Below the pieces are notes generated by a model. The model ran no database searches, was not told the DNA's origin, and saw only the letters and a list, made by a program, of their open reading frames with translations. A program made the translations under genes and the position numbers. From contig JBGVFH010000068.1 of the NCBI GenBank assembly GCA_045120955.1, positions 47,238 through 111,237 of the forward strand: a DNA stretch of 64,000 bases, in the 5' to 3' direction. How positions within the stretch are numbered: the stretch's first letter is position 1; every line of letters starts with the position of its first letter. The stretch comes from JAZMZS01 sp045120955 (GTDB taxonomy: Bacteria > Bacillota > Clostridia > Oscillospirales > CAG-272). Below are positions 39,039 through 47,931 of the stretch, one piece after another.

Positions 39039-39976
39039 TGTTCAAAGAGCTCACTCAAATATTCCTTGGGATTTACCGTTTCTCCGTCACGCTCGACCTC
39101 AAAATGCAAATGCGCACCCGTGCTCCTGCCCGTATCCCCGACAAGTGCGATAGGCTGCCCCTTTTTTACCTTGTCGCCTTCCTCGCACAAGATCTCGCTT
39201 GCATGGGCATACAGAGTTTTCAGTCCTTCTCCGTGGTCTATGCACACGTAGTATCCGTAGCTTGCGGACAAGGCACACTTCTCGACCGTTCCGTCAAGAT
39301 AGCACAGTATCTCTGTACCGATGTCGGCGGCAATATCTATTCCGCTGTGAAACTCATATGCCTCCTCGTCCTTGTAAATGTTGTAAAAGGGATTTTCTCG
39401 AAAGGAATACAGCGAGGTGACTGTACCGAATACAGGCACCTGCCCGCTTGTATAATAAGAGATGCCGTTGTATTTTTCTATATAATCCTGCGCACCCAGC
39501 CCTTCGCCGTAGACAAAAACGGGTATGCTGTCATCTTCGCCGCTGTCATTTTCCCCCGCATCTGCCTCGCCTGTGTCTGTGTCATCAAAACCGAAAAAGG
39601 CGGCAACGGAAGTGTTTTGCTGCATTGCCGCTTTAAGAGAGTCGGATAATGACGATATGCCGTCAGACTCAGACAGCGCCCGCAGACTGTCGCCCGAGGT
39701 AAGCAAAAGAAGAAAACACAGACACAGCGAAGCGCACAAAAATATCCACTCATTGTATATACGGCTCACAGAGCTTGATCTTGCGTCGGACGGGGGCGGA
39801 GCTTTGCTTTGGCACTCTGTGCTCTTTTTTGCTTTGCTGTCGGTTTTTTTGTCCGATGTGCGTGCTTCGCATTTTTCCTCGCTTTTTTTATCTGACGGTG
39901 CACCGCTCGGTTTATAATTGTACTTTGCCTTGTGTGCGCCCTTTTGTGAGTTTGAAATATAGATCGCTTCTCTCAT
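39035..39976 (-). CDS. SpoIVFA-like M23 (LytM) peptidase-domain membrane protein
   Basis: A 313-residue protein. Residues 1-75 are charged and cytoplasmic, with a single membrane helix near residues 78-95 (WIFLCASLCLCFLLLL), then an acidic linker. The LytM domain covers about 205-313. It keeps HxxxD in EFHSGIDI and HLH in GAHLHFEV, so the zinc site is complete, unlike SpoIVFA of B. subtilis. SpoIIQ or SpoIVFA are the nearest roles; the neighbour encoding a SpoIVFB-like protease favours SpoIVFA, which holds the protease inactive until signalled. GAGAGG precedes the ATG. Confidence 0.82.
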   Translation of the reverse strand: MREAIYISNSQKGAHKAKYNYKPSGAPSDKKSEEKCEARTSDKKTDSKAKKSTECQSKAPPPSDARSSSVSRIYNEWIFLCASLCLCFLLLLTSGDSLRALSESDGISSLSDSLKAAMQQNTSVAAFFGFDDTDTGEADAGENDSGEDDSIPVFVYGEGLGAQDYIEKYNGISYYTSGQVPVFGTVTSLYSFRENPFYNIYKDEEAYEFHSGIDIAADIGTEILCYLDGTVEKCALSASYGYYVCIDHGEGLKTLYAHASEILCEEGDKVKKGQPIALVGDTGRSTGAHLHFEVERDGETVNPKEYLSELFEQ

Positions 39977-40253
39977 ATCAGCCTCTCATCAGCTTAGTGT
40001 ATTGGGCGGCAAATATCCGCTTATGCTATGATTATGATAAAGCGACGGCAAACATACCTCATTCGATAATTTTTTTCATTATTTTTTTGCCTGCGACAAA
40101 TGCTTGTCTATGAGCTTGGTAAAAAATACCAATTATGACGATAAATCTTTGTTTATTATTTATTTGTGTTAACTATTGCAATAAATGGCAAAATATGGTA
40201 GTATAAATATGTCAAATAAATCAACAAAACGAAAAACAACGGAGACGGGAAAA

Positions 40254-41036
40254 ATGGATCACAATGTTAAAATACTGATTTGCGATGAAAACGCAATGCA
40301 AAGACACACACTATCCGATAAGTTGCGTGCTGTCGGCTTTATAAATACCGAGCAAGCCTCAAACGGCGAAGAAGCGCTGGAGAAAATAAGCGCACATCAT
40401 CCCGATATAGTGATAACTGATATATGGCTGTCAAAGCTTGACGGCATTGGGGTACTCAGAGGGGCAAAGAAAATGTCGTACATACCCGATGCCGCTCCTT
40501 CTTTTATAGTTCTGTCGATGGTGTCAAATCCCGGGCTTTTTGTAGAAGCATCCAACGCCGGTGCTGAGGTATGCCTGATGAAGCCGTATGATTTTGAAAA
40601 TTTGCTCGGACATATAGACATGATCTCCAAAAAGAGACATACAGCACAAAGCAACGAACAAAAAAGCGACGACAAGCTGCCGTCGGATATAGAGAGCCAT
40701 GTAACAAAAATAATTCATCAGATAGGCGTGCCCGCACATATAAAGGGATACCAGTATTTGCGCACTGCCATTCTCATGACGGTACGTGACAGCGACATAA
40801 TAAATTCGGTCACAAAGGTGCTCTACCCTTCAGTTGCAAAAAAATATCAGACTACGACCTCCCGTGTGGAGCGAGCTATCAGACATGCGATCGAGGTTGC
40901 GTGGGACAGAGGCGACATAGACACGCTAAACTCTTATTTCGGATATACGATACAAAACAACAGAGGAAAGCCTACCAACTCCGAGTTTATAGCTATGATA
41001 GCGGACAATCTCCGCTTGAAGTACAAGCTTTACTGA
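40254..41036 (+). CDS. spo0A: Stage 0 sporulation protein A, master sporulation regulator
   Basis: Response regulator that commits the cell to sporulation. The receiver domain has the acidic pair Asp11-Glu12 (ICDENA), the phosphorylation site Asp56 (ITDIWL) and Lys110 (LMKPY). The C-terminal effector domain is highly conserved, with VTKIIHQIGVPAHIKGYQYLR and TTTSRVERAIRHAIE, the DNA-recognition helix. The start at 40254 is chosen over ATGs at 40185 and 40209 because GGAG precedes it, because 260 residues fits the usual length, and because a TATAAA box at 40202 would place transcription after the earlier ATGs. Confidence 0.96.
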   Translation: MDHNVKILICDENAMQRHTLSDKLRAVGFINTEQASNGEEALEKISAHHPDIVITDIWLSKLDGIGVLRGAKKMSYIPDAAPSFIVLSMVSNPGLFVEASNAGAEVCLMKPYDFENLLGHIDMISKKRHTAQSNEQKSDDKLPSDIESHVTKIIHQIGVPAHIKGYQYLRTAILMTVRDSDIINSVTKVLYPSVAKKYQTTTSRVERAIRHAIEVAWDRGDIDTLNSYFGYTIQNNRGKPTNSEFIAMIADNLRLKYKLY

Positions 41037-41048
41037 TAAAACAAAAGA

Positions 41049-41090
41049 AAACGCATATACGAGTCCGACGAGGGCTCGTATATGCGTTTT
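41049..41090. terminator. Bidirectional terminator between spo0A and pfkA
   Basis: AAACGCATATACGAG (41049-41063) pairs perfectly with CTCGTATATGCGTTT (41075-41089). A T-tract follows on both strands, serving spo0A (+) and pfkA (-). Confidence 0.92.
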
Positions 41091-41100
41091 TCTGTAATGA

Positions 41101-42168
41101 TTATTTGGATATATCCTCTGCCATTTTGTAGAGGCTTTCCACCTTTGCTTTTGCCTCGGCACATCTGTCCTTCATCTGCTGTATCTGTTCTTCGCTGAAC
41201 TTGTCAAGGTCGCCGTCCTTGAGCTTGCCCTTGTACATTTTGTCAAGTGCGAGCGCAAACTCAATGTCAAGAGAAACTATCTTGTCGTCGTTTTCGCAAA
41301 TAACGAGATTGGAATTTCCTGCAAGAAGCTCCTCAACTGCCTTGATACCCATGGTAGCACCGAGCAGTCTGTCGCGAAGCGTAGGAGAGCCGCCTCTTAC
41401 AACGTGAGCGAGACGTGCGAATTTTGTCTCGATTCCGGTGTGCTCTGCAATCTTCTTGGTGAGAGATTCGCAGTATTCGGAGCCTATTCCTTCACTTGCC
41501 ATAATGATAAAGTGACGCTTGCCCTCTTCCTTGTATTTGTTCATTCTCTCGAAGATCTCATTTTCGTCGAACTTGACCTCAGGAATGAGTATTTCGGTCG
41601 CACCTGTTGCGATGCCCGCATAAAGCGCAATGTCGCCGCAGTCGCGTCCCATTACTTCAACGACGTTACATCTTGCGTGAGACTCGCAGGTGTCACGGAG
41701 TCTGTCTACCATCTGAATTGTGGTGTTTACCGCAGTATCAAAGCCGATAGTGTAATCGGTGGAGGTGATGTCGTTGTCGATAGTACCGGGAAGACCGATA
41801 GCAGCAATTCCGTGGCGTGCAAGGTCGATAGCACCCTTGAAGGTACCGTCGCCGCCGATCGCTACTATACCGTCTATCTCAAATTTTTCACAGGTAGCGA
41901 TAGCTTTTGCCATTCCCTCGGGTGTCTTGAACTCCAAGCATCTGTCGCTCCAGAGCATCGTTCCGCCGTCGTTGATAATGTTTGAAACATCACGGGGCGT
42001 AAATACCTTGAGATTTCCGTCGATGAGTCCGCGATAACCGCGATAAATACCGACTACTTCTACTCCGCTTCCGATAGCGGCACGAGTCACGCTTCTGATA
42101 GCAGCGTTCATTCCGGGAGCGTCACCGCCCGAAGTCAGAATGCCTATGCGTCTGAATTTCTTTGCCAT
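41101..42168 (-). CDS. pfkA: ATP-dependent 6-phosphofructokinase
   Basis: Phosphorylates fructose-6-phosphate in glycolysis. The N-terminal ILTSGGDAPGMNA binds ATP. GGDGT in AIGGDGTFKGA has glycine at the position that is aspartate in PPi-dependent enzymes, so ATP is the likely donor. The catalytic motif is PGTIDNDI, and sugar-binding stretches include EVMGRDCGDIAL. At 355 residues it is longer than the 320-residue type, with the extra length at the C-terminus (KMYKGKLKDGDLDKF...). AGAGGAAAG precedes the ATG. It lies 97 bases downstream of the CinA-like gene on the same strand. Confidence 0.95.
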   Translation of the reverse strand: MAKKFRRIGILTSGGDAPGMNAAIRSVTRAAIGSGVEVVGIYRGYRGLIDGNLKVFTPRDVSNIINDGGTMLWSDRCLEFKTPEGMAKAIATCEKFEIDGIVAIGGDGTFKGAIDLARHGIAAIGLPGTIDNDITSTDYTIGFDTAVNTTIQMVDRLRDTCESHARCNVVEVMGRDCGDIALYAGIATGATEILIPEVKFDENEIFERMNKYKEEGKRHFIIMASEGIGSEYCESLTKKIAEHTGIETKFARLAHVVRGGSPTLRDRLLGATMGIKAVEELLAGNSNLVICENDDKIVSLDIEFALALDKMYKGKLKDGDLDKFSEEQIQQMKDRCAEAKAKVESLYKMAEDISK

Positions 42169-42265
42169 TTTTCTTTCCTCTTTTATTTATGTTATATTTT
42201 ATTATTATCTTATTTATTATCTTATTATCAAACGGACGTTTTGAATTATACTTATGTACACGCTG

Positions 42266-42976
42266 TCAAAAACAACTATGAATGAGAATTGTATGAAGCA
42301 TAAATTCTACGCTTTTCGCCCGAATGTAGTCTCTTCCCAGATCATCAAATACGATCTTGACAGCGGTTGTGCCCGCTCTGTCTGAACAGCCAAAGCATAC
42401 CGTTCCGACGGGCTTGTCAATGCTGCCGCCGCCCGGTCCCGCAATTCCGGTGACGGATACCGCGATGTCGGAGCCAAATCTTGCTTTGGCACCTTGTGCC
42501 ATCTCTTTTGCGGTCTGCTCGCTCACGGCTCCGTAGCGTTTGAGCGTATGAGAGTCAACCCCGAGCAAATTCATCTTTGCGCTGTCGGCGTAGCTGACGA
42601 CCGACCCGAGAAATATATCCGATGCACCGCTGACATCCACGATCTTCGATGCGCACATACCGCCTGAGCATGACTCTGCAAGGGAGAGCGTCAAACGGTG
42701 CTTTTTGAGAAAATGTACTACCGCCTCTTTAAGAGTCTTTACTCCCTCGTCCGCAATATGTGCACCGAGAGGAGAGCACCGTATTTGTTCATGCAGTTTT
42801 TCTGCAGCATCGCCGTTGGAGGCGGTGACGATAATATCAACAATATGATCCTTTTCGGATACGGTGATCTTTGTATCCGCAGCATCATACGAAAGCTGCC
42901 CGAGAACCTTGGAAGCTTCTTCTTTGCTTGTGCCGAAGAGGTATATAGCTTTTTTTGTTTCGTTATTATTTTGCAT
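42266..42976 (-). CDS. CinA C-terminal domain protein (nicotinamide-nucleotide amidase-like)
   Basis: A 236-residue protein. Residues from about 80 to the end match the CinA C-terminal domain, with LAESCSGGMCASKIVDVSGAS, GSVVSYADSAKMNLLGV, VSVTGIAGPGGGS and KPVGTVCFG. This domain removes the amide from nicotinamide mononucleotide for NAD recycling. The first 80 residues are not the MoaB-like domain of full CinA; they resemble the KH-like linker that precedes the C-domain there. So this looks like a shortened CinA. GGAG precedes the ATG. The gap 42977-43275 on the far side is AT-rich and I see nothing in it. Confidence 0.88.
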   Translation of the reverse strand: MQNNNETKKAIYLFGTSKEEASKVLGQLSYDAADTKITVSEKDHIVDIIVTASNGDAAEKLHEQIRCSPLGAHIADEGVKTLKEAVVHFLKKHRLTLSLAESCSGGMCASKIVDVSGASDIFLGSVVSYADSAKMNLLGVDSHTLKRYGAVSEQTAKEMAQGAKARFGSDIAVSVTGIAGPGGGSIDKPVGTVCFGCSDRAGTTAVKIVFDDLGRDYIRAKSVEFMLHTILIHSCF

Positions 42977-43275
42977 TCTGCGGCTCTCCGTGTGCGGTAT
43001 TTGTATGAAAGGAAATGTTGCATTCGGCTTTCGGTACGATCAGGAATTTTTGCAAAAAAACTTTGAAAAAATGCAAAACAAATACCGAGGACTGCCAAAC
43101 AATATTATTATATATGATTGTTTTTGAATTTACAAGATATAATAAAAAATATTTTGAAAAAATGTCATTATAATGAAATAATTTGTTATGCGGAAAGCTC
43201 GGACCGTTTATTGCCGCACGTTTTTTCCATATAACCCGTTAAATTCCGTAAACGCAGATAGGTAAAAGTGCGGTA

Positions 43276-43304
43276 TTGTGTTTTTATGATTTATGTGATA
43301 AAAT
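43276..43304 (+). promoter_or_regulatory. Sigma-A-like promoter of the endonuclease IV-like gene
   Basis: -35 TTGTGT (43276-43281), 17-nt spacer, -10 TAAAAT (43299-43304). Confidence 0.6.
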
Positions 43305-43385
43305 GATTAAAACAGTAAAGAGATAACAGACGAGGAGACGGTGTTTTGCCGACTCTTGTTTTCGGTTTATAAGGATGGTGGAAAC

Positions 43386-44249
43386 ATGAACAGAGACAGA
43401 GCATTTTTTGGGCCGGGAGGAAACGGTGAGGCTTTTTATGCGGCAAAAAAGAAGAGCACGGTTGAGGCTCCCGCATGGCTGAAGGAAATAGGGCTTGATG
43501 CATACGAATACGAGGCGGGCAACGGCCTTCGCACCTCGGAGCAAACGCTTCGGCTCATAGGAGAAGAGGCAAGCTCACATGGCATATGTATGTCGTATCA
43601 TACACCGTATTTTATATCACTCTCGGGTATCGAGACTGAGAAGCGCCTTAAAAGCATAGACTACATCAAGCAGAGCATATGGGCGGCAGAGCTGCTCGGC
43701 GCACATACAATAGTTATACACACGGGAAGTGCGGCAAAGATAACGAGAGAAGAGGCTATGGTGCTTGCCGCCGACACGCTTGCCCGCACGCTTGACGAGA
43801 TACCCGAAACGAAGGTAAAGCTCGGACTTGAAACAATGGGAAAGATAAATCAGCTCGGCACACTTGAAGAGGTCATCACACTTTGTAAAATAGCCCCGAT
43901 ATTTGTGCCCGTGGTGGATTTCGGGCATATGAATGCGAGAGAGCTCGGAACACGCTTTTCGGATGAGGACTCATACAGATATGTTTTTGAGCGGATAGGG
44001 GAGGAGCTGGGTGAGGATACGGCAAAATATCTGCATTGCCATTTTTCACGCATCGAGCATACAAAATCGGGAGAGAAAAAGCATTTGTGCTTCAGAGACG
44101 ATGCACCGTTCGGTCCCGATTATATACCGCTGATGAACGTTCTTGCAAAATACGGCTATTGCCCAACTATAATTTCCGAGTCGGCAGGCACGCAGTGCGA
44201 GGATTCGCTCACTATGAAAAAATATTATAACAGTCAAAGAGGTATATGA
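43386..44249 (+). CDS. Endonuclease IV-like TIM-barrel protein
   Basis: A 287-residue protein of the AP endonuclease 2 family, similar to Nfo, which cuts DNA at abasic sites. Zinc-site stretches are recognisable: MSYHTPYF, TIVIHTGSA, LGLETMG, PVVDFGHMN, CHFSRIEH and ESAG. Length fits Nfo. The N-terminal FFGPGGNGEAFYAAKKKS differs from canonical Nfo, so sugar-isomerase activity cannot be excluded. The ATG at 43386 has GGTGGAAAC before it and is preferred over an in-frame ATG 45 bases upstream. The Xaa-Pro peptidase gene overlaps the stop by 4 bases. Confidence 0.85.
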   Translation: MNRDRAFFGPGGNGEAFYAAKKKSTVEAPAWLKEIGLDAYEYEAGNGLRTSEQTLRLIGEEASSHGICMSYHTPYFISLSGIETEKRLKSIDYIKQSIWAAELLGAHTIVIHTGSAAKITREEAMVLAADTLARTLDEIPETKVKLGLETMGKINQLGTLEEVITLCKIAPIFVPVVDFGHMNARELGTRFSDEDSYRYVFERIGEELGEDTAKYLHCHFSRIEHTKSGEKKHLCFRDDAPFGPDYIPLMNVLAKYGYCPTIISESAGTQCEDSLTMKKYYNSQRGI

Positions 44250-45322
44250 ATATGGGACAGAGACTGAGCAGACTCAGAGACGAGATGCAGAGCCGTGGGA
44301 TAGATGCGATGCTCGTCACCTGCGAGATAAATCAGAGCTGGTGCTGCGGCTTTGACTATACGGACGGATATCTTCTTGTGTGCAGCGACAATGCCTATCT
44401 TATTACCGACCCGAGGTACATAGAAGCGGCAAAGGCGGAGTGCGGTGCGGAATTTTGCTGTGTTTGCGCTCCGAGGGATATATCGCAGATGTTTTTGCAG
44501 TATTTGTCCGACAACCGTGCAAGGACGGTAGGCATAGAGGACAAGGAGCTTTCCTACTATAACGCCATGAGAATAAAGGGCATGCTGAGCTCGTATGAGA
44601 TAGTACCGACAGGGGGTATGTTTGACGATCTGCGCAGCCGTAAGGATGCAGAGGAATGTGCGCTGATAAAAAAGGCACAGCAGATAACCGATGCGGCATT
44701 TACTCATATTCTCGGATATATAAAGGAAGGCGTGACCGAGACGGATATAGCTATAGAGCTTGAATTTTTCATGCGGAGAATGGGGGCAAGCGCCCGCAGC
44801 TTTGATTTTATAGTGGCAAGCGGCAGCGCAAGCTCCCGACCTCATGCCGTTCCGAGAAGCATTCCGATACAGCGAGGCTTTCTTACCATGGATATCGGCT
44901 GTATCTACGGAGGTTACTGCTCTGACATGACTCGCACGGTCGTTGTGGGGCGTGCCGACGCTGAGATGAAAAAGCTGTACAGCACCGTGTATGAGGCACA
45001 GAGGGCGGCGCTTGAGTTTATCACCGAGGGGGTAAGATGCGTTGACGCTGACAGCACGGCAAGAGCGATAACCGAGAGGGAGTATCCCGGCGGCTTTTCC
45101 CACAGTCTTGGGCACGGTGTCGGCAGACGCATACACGAGTTTCCCCGACTGTCAAGTGCGGCGGGTGACAAGAGGCTTGCGGCAGGACACGTTGTTACGG
45201 TAGAGCCGGGTATTTATCTTGAGGGGAAATACGGCTGCCGCATTGAGGATATGCTCATAATAGGCGACGGATGCGCACAAAATATCACCGCATCGGCAAA
45301 GGAGCTTATTGAAATTATATAA
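44246..45322 (+). CDS. Aminopeptidase P / Xaa-Pro dipeptidase family (M24) metallopeptidase
   Basis: Cytoplasmic peptidase of 358 residues. The N-terminal creatinase-like domain covers about 1-125. The pita-bread catalytic domain holds the metal ligands: the aspartates in TMDIGCIYGGYCSDMTRT, the histidine in HSLGHGVGRRIHE, and the glutamates in VEPGIY and GCRIEDM. It probably cleaves the N-terminal residue before proline in peptides. The ATG at 44246 has AGAGG just before it; an ATG 6 bases later is an alternative. It overlaps the upstream gene by 4 bases. efp follows, a common arrangement in Clostridia. Confidence 0.93.
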   Translation: MNMGQRLSRLRDEMQSRGIDAMLVTCEINQSWCCGFDYTDGYLLVCSDNAYLITDPRYIEAAKAECGAEFCCVCAPRDISQMFLQYLSDNRARTVGIEDKELSYYNAMRIKGMLSSYEIVPTGGMFDDLRSRKDAEECALIKKAQQITDAAFTHILGYIKEGVTETDIAIELEFFMRRMGASARSFDFIVASGSASSRPHAVPRSIPIQRGFLTMDIGCIYGGYCSDMTRTVVVGRADAEMKKLYSTVYEAQRAALEFITEGVRCVDADSTARAITEREYPGGFSHSLGHGVGRRIHEFPRLSSAAGDKRLAAGHVVTVEPGIYLEGKYGCRIEDMLIIGDGCAQNITASAKELIEII

Positions 45323-45370
45323 AATATACCCGTTTTATGCAAAAATTTGAAAATACTTTTGAAAAATGTC

Positions 45371-45399
45371 TTGAAAAAATCAATTATATATTGTACAAT
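45371..45399 (+). promoter_or_regulatory. Sigma-A promoter of efp
   Basis: -35 TTGAAA (45371-45376), 17-nt spacer, -10 TACAAT (45394-45399). Confidence 0.75.
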
Positions 45400-45495
45400 A
45401 ATATATATAATTAAAAATTATGATGCAAAGCTATGCAACGGCGGCTGTATGGCTTGAAGATAAAAAATCGAGCCGCTGAGAAGACAGGTGCAATT

Positions 45496-46053
45496 ATGGT
45501 AGTAGCCGGAGATTTCAAAAACGGTGTAACATTCGAACAGGACGGTAATGTTCTTCAGGTTATCGAATTTCAGCATGTAAAGCCCGGTAAAGGTGCGGCT
45601 TTCGTTAGAACAAAGCTCAGAAATGTTATTACAGGTGCAGTTATCGAAAGAACATACAGCCCTACTGACAAGTTTGAGAACGCATATGTTGAAAGAAAAG
45701 AAATGCAGTATCTCTACAATGACGGTGAGCTTTATTATTTCATGGATATGGAGAGCTACGAGCAGGTTCCGCTCAATGCAGACAAGCTTCCCGACAGCTT
45801 CAAATTCGTAAAAGAGGAAATGCTCTGCAAGCTCGTTTCTTACAAGGGCAACGTATTTGCAGTAGAGCCTCCTACGTTTGTTGAGCTTAAGGTTGAGAAG
45901 ACAGACCCCGGTTTTGCAGGTAATACCGCAACCAACACTCTCAAGCCCGCTACACTTGAGACCGGCGCTGAGATCAAGGTTCCGCTCTTTATCAATGAGG
46001 GTGAGGTTCTTAAGATAGATACAAGAACAGGCGAGTATCTTTCCAGAGCATAA
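45496..46053 (+). CDS. efp: Translation elongation factor P
   Basis: Relieves ribosome stalling at polyproline stretches. It is 185 residues long with three beta-barrel domains. The modification loop is HVKPGKGAAF, with the target lysine in PGKG. The C-terminal end has the family pattern VPLFINEGEVLKIDTRTGEYLSRA. The start at 45496 is preferred over an in-frame ATG 63 bases upstream because ACAGGTG precedes it and MVVAGDFKNGV is the usual N-terminus. It has its own promoter. The CD1247-like gene follows after 51 bases. Confidence 0.97.
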   Translation: MVVAGDFKNGVTFEQDGNVLQVIEFQHVKPGKGAAFVRTKLRNVITGAVIERTYSPTDKFENAYVERKEMQYLYNDGELYYFMDMESYEQVPLNADKLPDSFKFVKEEMLCKLVSYKGNVFAVEPPTFVELKVEKTDPGFAGNTATNTLKPATLETGAEIKVPLFINEGEVLKIDTRTGEYLSRA

Positions 46054-46104
46054 GTATCTCTGATAAAAAAATACTGTGACTCAGTCACGAAAAGGAGAAA
46101 TAAT

Positions 46105-46524
46105 ATGACAGTTATCGAAAAGGTTGCTTATATAAAAGGACTTTGCGACGGACTCAAGCTTGATGAGGCGAGTGCTGAGGGCAAGGTTTTGGTTAAGATC
46201 GTTGATCTTCTTGAGGATATGGCAAATGATCTTGAGGACGTTGCTTGCCAGGTTGAGGACGTTCACGAGTATTGCGAGGAGCTTGACGAGGATCTCGGTC
46301 TTGTAGAGTCTGATCTCTATGAGGACGACGATTGTGATTGCTGTGATTGCGATGATGAAGAGGGCTTTGAGGTTGAGTGTCCTTCATGCGGTGAATATGT
46401 ATACATTGATCCCGATATGGACCCCTCCGAGATCAAATGTCCCGAGTGCGGCGAAATATTTGACTGCACTTGCGATTGCTGTGATGAAGAGGACTGCGAC
46501 TGCTGCGATTGCGACGCAGAATAA
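46105..46524 (+). CDS. CD1247-like acidic zinc-ribbon protein
   Basis: A 139-residue protein. The N-terminal 60 residues match the CD1247 type, a helical domain (EKVAYIKGLCDGLKLDE...KVLVKIVDLLEDMANDL). A zinc ribbon follows, CPSCG and CPECG, about 25 residues apart. It is flanked on both sides by Asp/Cys runs, DCDCCDCD and DCDCCDCDAE. These acidic cysteine clusters could bind further metal. AAGGAGAAA precedes the ATG. The function is unknown. Confidence 0.85.
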   Translation: MTVIEKVAYIKGLCDGLKLDEASAEGKVLVKIVDLLEDMANDLEDVACQVEDVHEYCEELDEDLGLVESDLYEDDDCDCCDCDDEEGFEVECPSCGEYVYIDPDMDPSEIKCPECGEIFDCTCDCCDEEDCDCCDCDAE

Positions 46525-46543
46525 TTTTTACTGTACAAACGAG

Positions 46544-46577
46544 AAAGAGTTTCGTGTTTTTGCACGGAACTCTTTTT
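46544..46577 (+). terminator. Intrinsic terminator after the CD1247-like gene
   Basis: AAAGAGTT-T-CGTG (46544-46556) pairs with CACG-G-AACTCTTT (46563-46575), continuing into a T-run. Confidence 0.8.
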
Positions 46578-46666
46578 GCAAAGAGCCATAGGCTTGACGG
46601 AACTGCGGCGCACCGCTGTCGGTCTTTGTGTGGTAATGCTGAGATATTATTATGCTGAGGGTAGAT

Positions 46667-46957
46667 ATGAGAGAAGCAAATAAAGCATTGGTGCTCTTTT
46701 TATGTATATTATGTCTTGCTACGCCCTTTATGAGCACGGGAATTTTTGCGGCAAAGGCGACGGAAGCGGCGACAACAGCCTCCTCGGGAATTTTTGCTGG
46801 TTACACGGACTATGTGATAGACAGGGTATATTTCGGTGCGGGCGTGGTGATAACGGTGCTTATCATATGTGCTGTGAGCATCGCTGTTATACTGAAAAGA
46901 AAGCATATTTCGGATGCTTGCTGTGAAGGTCAAGACGGCACGGATAAAAGTGACTGA
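46667..46957 (+). CDS. Small secreted or membrane protein of unknown function
   Basis: I do not recognise this 96-residue protein. It begins with a signal-peptide-like helix (ALVLFLCILCLATPFM), has a short extracytoplasmic segment (SSGIFAGYTDYVIDRVYFG), then a second helix (GAGVVITVLIICAVSIAVIL) and a basic/acidic tail with two cysteines. The start at 46667 is preferred over an ATG at 46652 because GAGGG lies just before it. A terminator follows at 47025. Confidence 0.6.
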   Translation: MREANKALVLFLCILCLATPFMSTGIFAAKATEAATTASSGIFAGYTDYVIDRVYFGAGVVITVLIICAVSIAVILKRKHISDACCEGQDGTDKSD

Positions 46958-47024
46958 ACACTTGAAATTTGACCCGTTTCTGCGCTAAAGCAAGGGCACT
47001 GTGTCCGTACTTTGCGTATATTAT

Positions 47025-47062
47025 ATCCGCCGTCTATTGCAAAAAAGACGGCGGATGCTTTT
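47025..47062 (+). terminator. Intrinsic terminator after the small membrane protein
   Basis: ATCCGCCGTC (47025-47034) pairs perfectly with GACGGCGGAT (47047-47056), followed by GCTTTT. The rest of 47063-47218 has nothing I can identify. Confidence 0.8.
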
Positions 47063-47218
47063 ATATAGCTGCTGAAAAAAGCACAAAAACGCTCATAAGA
47101 TATCTGAGAATTTGTTGCGGTATTTGTTTAAAAAATATATACTGAAACTGAAAATTTAAGGCTAACGGAGAACTCTGTTTTTCGTTAGATTTATTCTGTC
47201 TTTCCATTTTTTTAGGGG

Positions 47219-47247
47219 TTACATTCTGTGTCCGTAATGCTTATAAT
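47219..47247 (+). promoter_or_regulatory. Sigma-A promoter of the MecA-like gene
   Basis: -35 TTACAT (47219-47224), 17-nt spacer, -10 TATAAT (47242-47247). Confidence 0.75.
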
Positions 47248-47288
47248 ATAAGTAGAGTAAGTCTGACAGGAGGGCTTTTGATAGTGTT

Positions 47289-47885
47289 ATGGAACTGATA
47301 GTTATTTCGGATAAAAGACTGAAAATCATGCTCTCAGCTGATGATATGTCGGCATATAATATAAATGCGATGACTCTCGACACGGACAACAACAAGACAA
47401 AGCGCATTTTGTACGATATTCTTGACAGAGCAAAAAGGAATGCCGGCTTTGAGAGCGATACGGATAGAGTGTTTGTTCAGATCTTTCCGTCAAGGGAAGG
47501 AGGATGTGAGATGTTTGTTACTAAATTTTCGGATCTGTATGATTATGAGGAGGTGGATAATGTGGCGGTGGCTCACCTACACCAGGCAAAGGGCAATGCC
47601 GTAAAAAAGCGGTTGGTCTATCGTTTTTGGGCGATGGGAGATCTTCTTTGCGCCTGCAGAGCGCTCAAAAACAGAAAATACAAGGAACTGTCAGAGGTGT
47701 ATGCGTCTGCCGAGTCAGATGCTCTGTATTTGATGCTTTGTGAGGGGGAGGGAGCTTGTGACATATCTGTTGTATGCGAATATGCAGACCCCGTGTTTTT
47801 CCCCGGAATATCGCTTTACATATCCGAGCATTGTATTCCGATCTGTGAGGGGGATGCAGTCGGCAAGCTTTCACAGCTTTGCTGA
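47289..47885 (+). CDS. MecA-family adaptor protein
   Basis: Adaptor that delivers substrates such as ComK to the ClpC ATPase in B. subtilis; the target here is not known. The N-terminus ELIVISDKRLKIMLSADDM, the stretch ILYDILDRAKRNAGFE and the segment VQIFPSREGGCEMFVTKF match the family. The C-terminal domain (about 110-198) should bind ClpC. The ribosome-binding site AGGAGG lies about 14 nt before the ATG, longer than usual. No in-frame start fits better. ABC exporter genes follow after a terminator. Confidence 0.85.
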   Translation: MELIVISDKRLKIMLSADDMSAYNINAMTLDTDNNKTKRILYDILDRAKRNAGFESDTDRVFVQIFPSREGGCEMFVTKFSDLYDYEEVDNVAVAHLHQAKGNAVKKRLVYRFWAMGDLLCACRALKNRKYKELSEVYASAESDALYLMLCEGEGACDISVVCEYADPVFFPGISLYISEHCIPICEGDAVGKLSQLC

Positions 47886-47931
47886 GTTTCCGTTTTTTAA
47901 ATATCTTTACTAAAAATATCACAAGGATAAG

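Noticed and set aside
42977..43275. Possible small gene or RNA between the CinA-like and endonuclease IV-like genes
   Set aside because: Only AT-rich sequence with weak promoter-like boxes; no stable hairpin, tRNA or frame with a ribosome-binding site.
47219..47407. A 62-codon minus-strand frame opposite the MecA-like start
   Set aside because: It covers the promoter and start of the MecA-like gene and has no ribosome-binding site.
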